Part shown: in pieces, positions 60,016 to 64,000 of the stretch
Layout: every line of letters begins with the position of its first letter
Position numbering within the stretch: position 1 is the stretch's first letter
Source: Phycisphaerae bacterium
GTDB taxonomy: Bacteria; Planctomycetota; Phycisphaerae; Phycisphaerales; Phycisphaeraceae
NCBI GenBank assembly: GCA_030425705.1
Contig: JAUHZU010000005.1
Span: 1 to 64,000, forward strand
Direction: 5' to 3'
Length of the DNA stretch: 64,000 bases
Notes under the pieces: generated by a model
Told to the model about the DNA's origin: nothing
Databases searched by the model: none
Seen by the model: the letters and a program-made list of their open reading frames with translations, nothing else
Program-made: the position numbers and the translations under genes

Positions 60016-62144
60016 GTTTCCTCGCACCGCTCCTGCTCGGCGGGCTCGTGTTCGCGTCGGCGCCGCTGATCATCCACCTGCTCAACCGTCGGCGGTTCAA
60101 GCTCGTCGAGTGGGCGCCGATGGAATACCTCAAGCTCACGCTGCGGACCAACCGCCGGCGTCTGCAGCTCGAGCAGTGGATCCTCCTGGCGCTCCGAACG
60201 CTGCTGATCCTGCTGCTCATCTTCGCCGTGGCCCGGCCGCTGCTGAACGCGAACGCCGCGGCGTCGTGGCTGGCGATCGGCGGACGCACCAGCCGGGTGC
60301 TCATCATCGACGACTCGCTGTCGATGGGCCTGCGCCACGGCGGGACGACCGCCTTCGACAAGGCCAAGGAAGAGGCCGCCATCGCCATCGAGTCGCTGGG
60401 CACGCAGGACTCGCTCACCGTCGTCACGACGTCGGGGATGGACCGGCCGCTGCAGCGCGACACCGCGCTGGGCGCGGGCGAGGCAGAGCAGCTCGCCGAG
60501 CGCGTCCGCGCCCTGGAGCCCAGCGATACGGCGAACAACTGGTCGGCGACGCTCGCGCAGGTCGCGGACATGCTCGAGGGCTCGGCGTACAGCAACCGGG
60601 AGGTCCGCATCCTCACCGACCAGCGGGCCGAGGGCTGGTCCGCCGACGCGAGCGAGCAGGCCCAGCGTCTGGCGGAGATGGGCGTCAAGGTGACGATCGT
60701 GAACGTCGGCGAGGCCTCGCCGGGCAACGCCGCGCTGCTCTCGCTGGAGCAGACCACGGGGGTCGCGCTGGAGAACACCCCGGTCGTCTTCACCGCGAAG
60801 ATCAAGGCGGACGGGGACGCCCAGCTCGCCTCGCAGCAGGCGGTGCTGGTCGTGGACGGCAACGAGAACCCGCTGGAGCTGCCGAGCATCACGCCGGGCC
60901 AGGAGGTCTCCCTGCCGATCGAGCTCATGTTCAAGGAGGCGGGCCAGCACACCGTCGAGCTGCGGCTGCCCGACGACGCGATGGTCGGCGACAACGCGCG
61001 GTCGCTGGTCGTCAACGTCTCCGAGGCGGTGAACGTCCTGCTCGTAGACGGCGAACCGTCGATCGAGCAGCGCGACAGCGAGACGTTCTTCGTCGCGGTG
61101 TCGCTGCTGATCGGGGACGTGCCGTTCCGGCTGACGATCCTGCCGGACAGCGACTGGCTGAACGCGCCGGGGGTCGGGGTGTACGACCTGATCATCCTGG
61201 CGAACGTCGCACAGGTGCCGGCCGAGCGTGCGAACCAGCTGCGGGAGACGGTGGAGGCGGGCACGGGGCTGATGGTGTTCCTGGGCGACCAGGTGGACCC
61301 GGACGCGTACAACCTGAACCTGTTCGCCGATGGCCGGGGCGTGCTGCCCGGGCGTGTGGAAGAGGGCGAGACGATCGAGGCCGAGGGGCTGGTGGTGGAG
61401 CCGATCGACGGCTCGCCACTGTCGCAGCTGGGCCGGCTCGCGCCGCGGGTGCTGGCAGAGATCGTGCCGCTGAAGGCCGCGCCGGTCGAGCTGGACGACA
61501 CCGAGGACGTTCAGGTGCTGGCGCGATGGAACAACACGGACCTGCCGGCGGCGGTGGTGCTCAAGCGCATCGGCCGGGGGCAGTCGATCCTGTGGACGAT
61601 GTCGGCGGACCGCGCCTGGGGCGACTGGCCGACGCAGTTGTCGTACGTGCTCGCGGTGCGTGAGGCGGCGTTGGCGATCGCGGGCGTCGGCGAGGAGGCT
61701 GGCAACCTGACCGCCGGCGAGCCGATCCGCCAGCCGGTCTCCGCCAACACCCCGCCCAGCCAGGCGAAGGTGCAGCACCCCGGTGAGGAGGCCACGACCG
61801 CCGCGACCATCGACCTCGAAGAACCGACCCGGCCCCGCGTGACCTACAGCGACACCGCCCGGGCCGGGCTCTACCGCCTGACCTGGGACAAGCCCGGCAG
61901 CGCCGACCAGCAGCGCTTCTTTGCCGTCAGCCCCGACGCCCGGGAGAGCGAGCTCCGCCGGCTGTCGTCCACGGAGCTGGAACAGATCATGACCGGCGTC
62001 GACCTGCAACTGGTCGACCTCAGCGGCGACACCCCCGAGGCCGAACGCGGCGGCAAGGAGATCTGGCGCACGCTCGCCACGCTGCTGCTGGCGATGGTCG
62101 TCATCGAGTCGTGCTTCGCCGCCTGGGTCGGACGCGAACACTAA
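60012..62144 (+). CDS. BatA-type vWA membrane protein
   Basis: A 710-residue protein. The N-terminal BatA domain has a helix (LLLGGLVFASAPLIIHLLNRRR) and EYLKLTLRTNRRRLQLEQWILLALRTLLILLLIFAVARPLL. The vWA domain begins at LIIDDSLSMGLR with D-D-S-L-S as MIDAS. Two glutamine amidotransferase-like or Ig-like regions follow, and a C-terminal helix (LATLLLAMVVIESCFAAWVG) closes it. It is the likely client of the MoxR ATPase encoded upstream. The ATG overlaps the DUF58 stop by four bases. Confidence 0.93.
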   Translation: MSFLAPLLLGGLVFASAPLIIHLLNRRRFKLVEWAPMEYLKLTLRTNRRRLQLEQWILLALRTLLILLLIFAVARPLLNANAAASWLAIGGRTSRVLIIDDSLSMGLRHGGTTAFDKAKEEAAIAIESLGTQDSLTVVTTSGMDRPLQRDTALGAGEAEQLAERVRALEPSDTANNWSATLAQVADMLEGSAYSNREVRILTDQRAEGWSADASEQAQRLAEMGVKVTIVNVGEASPGNAALLSLEQTTGVALENTPVVFTAKIKADGDAQLASQQAVLVVDGNENPLELPSITPGQEVSLPIELMFKEAGQHTVELRLPDDAMVGDNARSLVVNVSEAVNVLLVDGEPSIEQRDSETFFVAVSLLIGDVPFRLTILPDSDWLNAPGVGVYDLIILANVAQVPAERANQLRETVEAGTGLMVFLGDQVDPDAYNLNLFADGRGVLPGRVEEGETIEAEGLVVEPIDGSPLSQLGRLAPRVLAEIVPLKAAPVELDDTEDVQVLARWNNTDLPAAVVLKRIGRGQSILWTMSADRAWGDWPTQLSYVLAVREAALAIAGVGEEAGNLTAGEPIRQPVSANTPPSQAKVQHPGEEATTAATIDLEEPTRPRVTYSDTARAGLYRLTWDKPGSADQQRFFAVSPDARESELRRLSSTELEQIMTGVDLQLVDLSGDTPEAERGGKEIWRTLATLLLAMVVIESCFAAWVGREH

Positions 62145-62268
62145 CGCAAGACGGATCGAGACAAACGCAAGCGACACGGAACTGAACTGAAAACCCGGTG
62201 CGTACCACGGCCCGACGCCAGGGCCCATCCAACGCGGACACCGGACACCGAACATCGGATGCCCCTAC

Positions 62269-64000
62269 ATGGTTCGTTTTTTCCAATGGCTGATCGGCAT
62301 CGACTCGGCGGAGCACGTCGAGGGCGGTTCCTGGCGGCTGGACCTGCTGGCCCGGCCCGGCGGGGACACGATGCTGCTGGTGCTCGTCGGGCTCGCGCTC
62401 GCCGCGGCCCTGTTCTACTGGCTCTACAAGCGCGAGGGCGGGCAGCTCACCGCCAAGGCCCGCGCCTTCCTGCTCACCCTCCGCGTCCTGCTGCTCGCTA
62501 TCGTCGCGTTCATGCTCATGGAGCCCGCGATCGTGCTCAGCAAGCAGGAGCAGCGCCCCTCCCAGCTCCTGGTCCTGATCGACACCTCCCCGTCGATGGG
62601 CATGTCCGACGCCTGGGTCGACCCCGAGCGTGCACAGAACGCCGCGCGCAACGCCGGGCTCGCCGACGTATCGATGCTGTCGGAGACCGCGCGGCTCGCG
62701 CTGGCACAGGGCGTGCTCCGGCAGGGGCTGCTCGATGAGCTCCGGCAGGACGGCGACCGCGAGCTACACATCCACACCTTCGATGAGAGCCTCAGCCGCG
62801 GTGAGCTGCAGACACAGTCCCAGCGCAACCCCTCGGCCGAGGGCGAGACGCCCGACACCGACGCCGGCGACGAACTGGCGGGCATGCTTGCGCTGTCGGG
62901 GCGGAGCACCGGGCTGGGCGAGGCGATGCAGCAGGCGTTGCAGGCCTACCGCGGGATGCCGCTGGCGGGCGTGGTGATCCTCACCGATGCGCAGAACTCG
63001 ACGCCCAACTCCCTGCCGGTGATGAAGGCCGCCGAGCAGGCCGCGGCCGACGGCGTGCCGGTCTACCCCGTGGGCATGGGCACGGTGCTGGGCCCGCGCA
63101 ACGCGACGGTCGCGCAGCTTGAGAGCAACGACATCGTCTTCATCCGCGACACCGCCCGGCTTGTCGCGACGGTCCACTCGCGTGGGCTGGAGGGCGAGCC
63201 GGCCCGGGTCGTGCTCGAGCACCTCGTCGAGTCGGGCGAAGAGGACGAGGACGACATCTGGGCCCCGGTCCCCCTGCCCCCGGGTGCCAACGGCGCGGCG
63301 CGGTTCGTCGAGCCCGTCGAGGTGGAGCTCCTGGGCAACGGCCAGACCCAGCCGGTCGCTTTCGAGTTCTCCAGCGACAAGGAGCAGACGCTGATCTTCC
63401 GCGCCCGGCTCGAGCCGGTGGACGGCGAGATCGACCCGCTGGACAACACCGCGATCAAGCAGGTCAACGTCGTCCCGGACAAGACCAAGGTGCTGTTCAT
63501 CGCCGGCTACTCGTTCCCCGAGGTGCAGTTCCTGCGGAACACGCTGCTGCGGGACAGCAGCGTGCAGGTGTCGACCTGGCTGCAGGAGGCCGTCGCCGCC
63601 AACGCCAACGACGCGAGCAAGGACTGGGAACAGCCCGCGACACCCGGGCACCGGCTCAACCGCCTGCCGCGCACGATCGAGGAGCTGGACCAGTTCCACT
63701 GCATCGTGCTCTACGACCCCGACCCCGCCGCGCTGCCCCCGGGCTTCTCACAGATGCTCGAGGAGTTCGTCGCCGTGCGCGGCGGCGGGCTGGTCTACAT
63801 CTGCGGGGAGCGGAACACCGCGAACATGTTCGCCCGGCAGGGCAGCCCGGACGTCTCGTTCCTCGACCTGCTGCCGATCGAGCGCGACCCGGGGCTGTTC
63901 CCCTCGGCCGTGCAGATCTCCCTGTCGATGCGCCAGCCCTGGAAGCTGCTTGTCACCGAGACGGGGATGCGCGACCCGGTGTTCGCCTTCCACCGCGACG
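62269..64000 (+). CDS. vWA-domain membrane protein, cut by the window end
   Basis: An open frame that reaches the end of the window, so at least 577 residues. It begins with two membrane helices (DTMLLVLVGLALAAALFYWLY and FLLTLRVLLLAIVAFMLMEPAI), then a vWA-like domain with MIDAS D-T-S-P-S in VLIDTSPSMGMSDAW, GVVILTDAQNSTP, and a later segment FHCIVLYDPDP...FVAVRGGGLVYICGE that resembles a glutamine amidotransferase-like domain. The set resembles the partner of BatA proteins. It follows the BatA gene by 124 bases. Confidence 0.88.
   Translation, partial: MVRFFQWLIGIDSAEHVEGGSWRLDLLARPGGDTMLLVLVGLALAAALFYWLYKREGGQLTAKARAFLLTLRVLLLAIVAFMLMEPAIVLSKQEQRPSQLLVLIDTSPSMGMSDAWVDPERAQNAARNAGLADVSMLSETARLALAQGVLRQGLLDELRQDGDRELHIHTFDESLSRGELQTQSQRNPSAEGETPDTDAGDELAGMLALSGRSTGLGEAMQQALQAYRGMPLAGVVILTDAQNSTPNSLPVMKAAEQAAADGVPVYPVGMGTVLGPRNATVAQLESNDIVFIRDTARLVATVHSRGLEGEPARVVLEHLVESGEEDEDDIWAPVPLPPGANGAARFVEPVEVELLGNGQTQPVAFEFSSDKEQTLIFRARLEPVDGEIDPLDNTAIKQVNVVPDKTKVLFIAGYSFPEVQFLRNTLLRDSSVQVSTWLQEAVAANANDASKDWEQPATPGHRLNRLPRTIEELDQFHCIVLYDPDPAALPPGFSQMLEEFVAVRGGGLVYICGERNTANMFARQGSPDVSFLDLLPIERDPGLFPSAVQISLSMRQPWKLLVTETGMRDPVFAFHRD

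Overview
The window looks like chromosomal DNA from a high-GC planctomycete, probably of the Phycisphaerae. The evidence is the PSCyt1/PSD1 (DUF1549/DUF1553) plus DUF1501 gene pair, type III glutamine synthetase, fused SecDF, several MoxR/DUF58/BatA/vWA genes, many GTG and TTG starts, and weak Shine-Dalgarno sequences. The taxon is inferred; no rRNA gene is present.

Layout. 1-1850: an accessory-looking, AT-richer stretch with a truncated DNA methylase, a small zinc-ribbon protein and a candidate PD-(D/E)XK protein, lying just beyond the 3' end of a tRNA-Cys gene that has an unusual long variable arm. 2218-8849: a YfcC-type carrier with a LysM-like insert, a GH130 glycosidase/phosphorylase, and a sugar ABC importer (binding protein and two permeases, one with a ~200-residue insert, no ATPase). 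8863-12904 (-): DUF1501 and PSCyt1/PSD1 secreted proteins. 13227-21971 (+): a compact, mostly overlapping cbb3 oxidase operon (ccoNO fusion, ccoQ, one-haem ccoP, ccoG, fixH, SafE-like, ccoI, ccoS), facing an Fe-S Rrf2 regulator and an outer-membrane protein. 23851-30234: a PNPOx-like protein, initiator tRNA-Met, type III glutamine synthetase with a good promoter and a perfect 21-bp palindrome, and a FixL/FixJ-like two-component pair. 30241-43282: BtpA, an RNase Z-like MBL protein, RsmJ, SecDF, YajC, Tgt, three intramembrane-protease-type proteins and an aldo/keto reductase. Two copies of a GC-rich inverted repeat lie here, one of them in frame inside tgt. 43377-52106 (-): a TPR protein, two ExbD, one ExbB, a second secreted helical-repeat protein and two vWA proteins. 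52279-64000 (+): a Gfo/Idh oxidoreductase, a PQQ-like propeller protein, a SIMPL protein, a prenyltransferase-repeat protein, then MoxR, DUF58, BatA-vWA and a second vWA protein cut by the window end.

The most interesting candidate system is the 43.4-52.1 kb cluster. Both of its vWA proteins begin with one membrane helix that carries the TonB/TolA-type S-x3-H motif, then a Pro-rich linker, then a vWA domain with an intact metal site, and they sit beside ExbB and two ExbD genes. This suggests a proton-driven ExbB/ExbD motor that works on a vWA domain in place of the TonB C-terminal domain. The cbb3 block appears to combine respiration at low oxygen with two possible sensors nearby, an Fe-S Rrf2 protein and a FixLJ-like pair.
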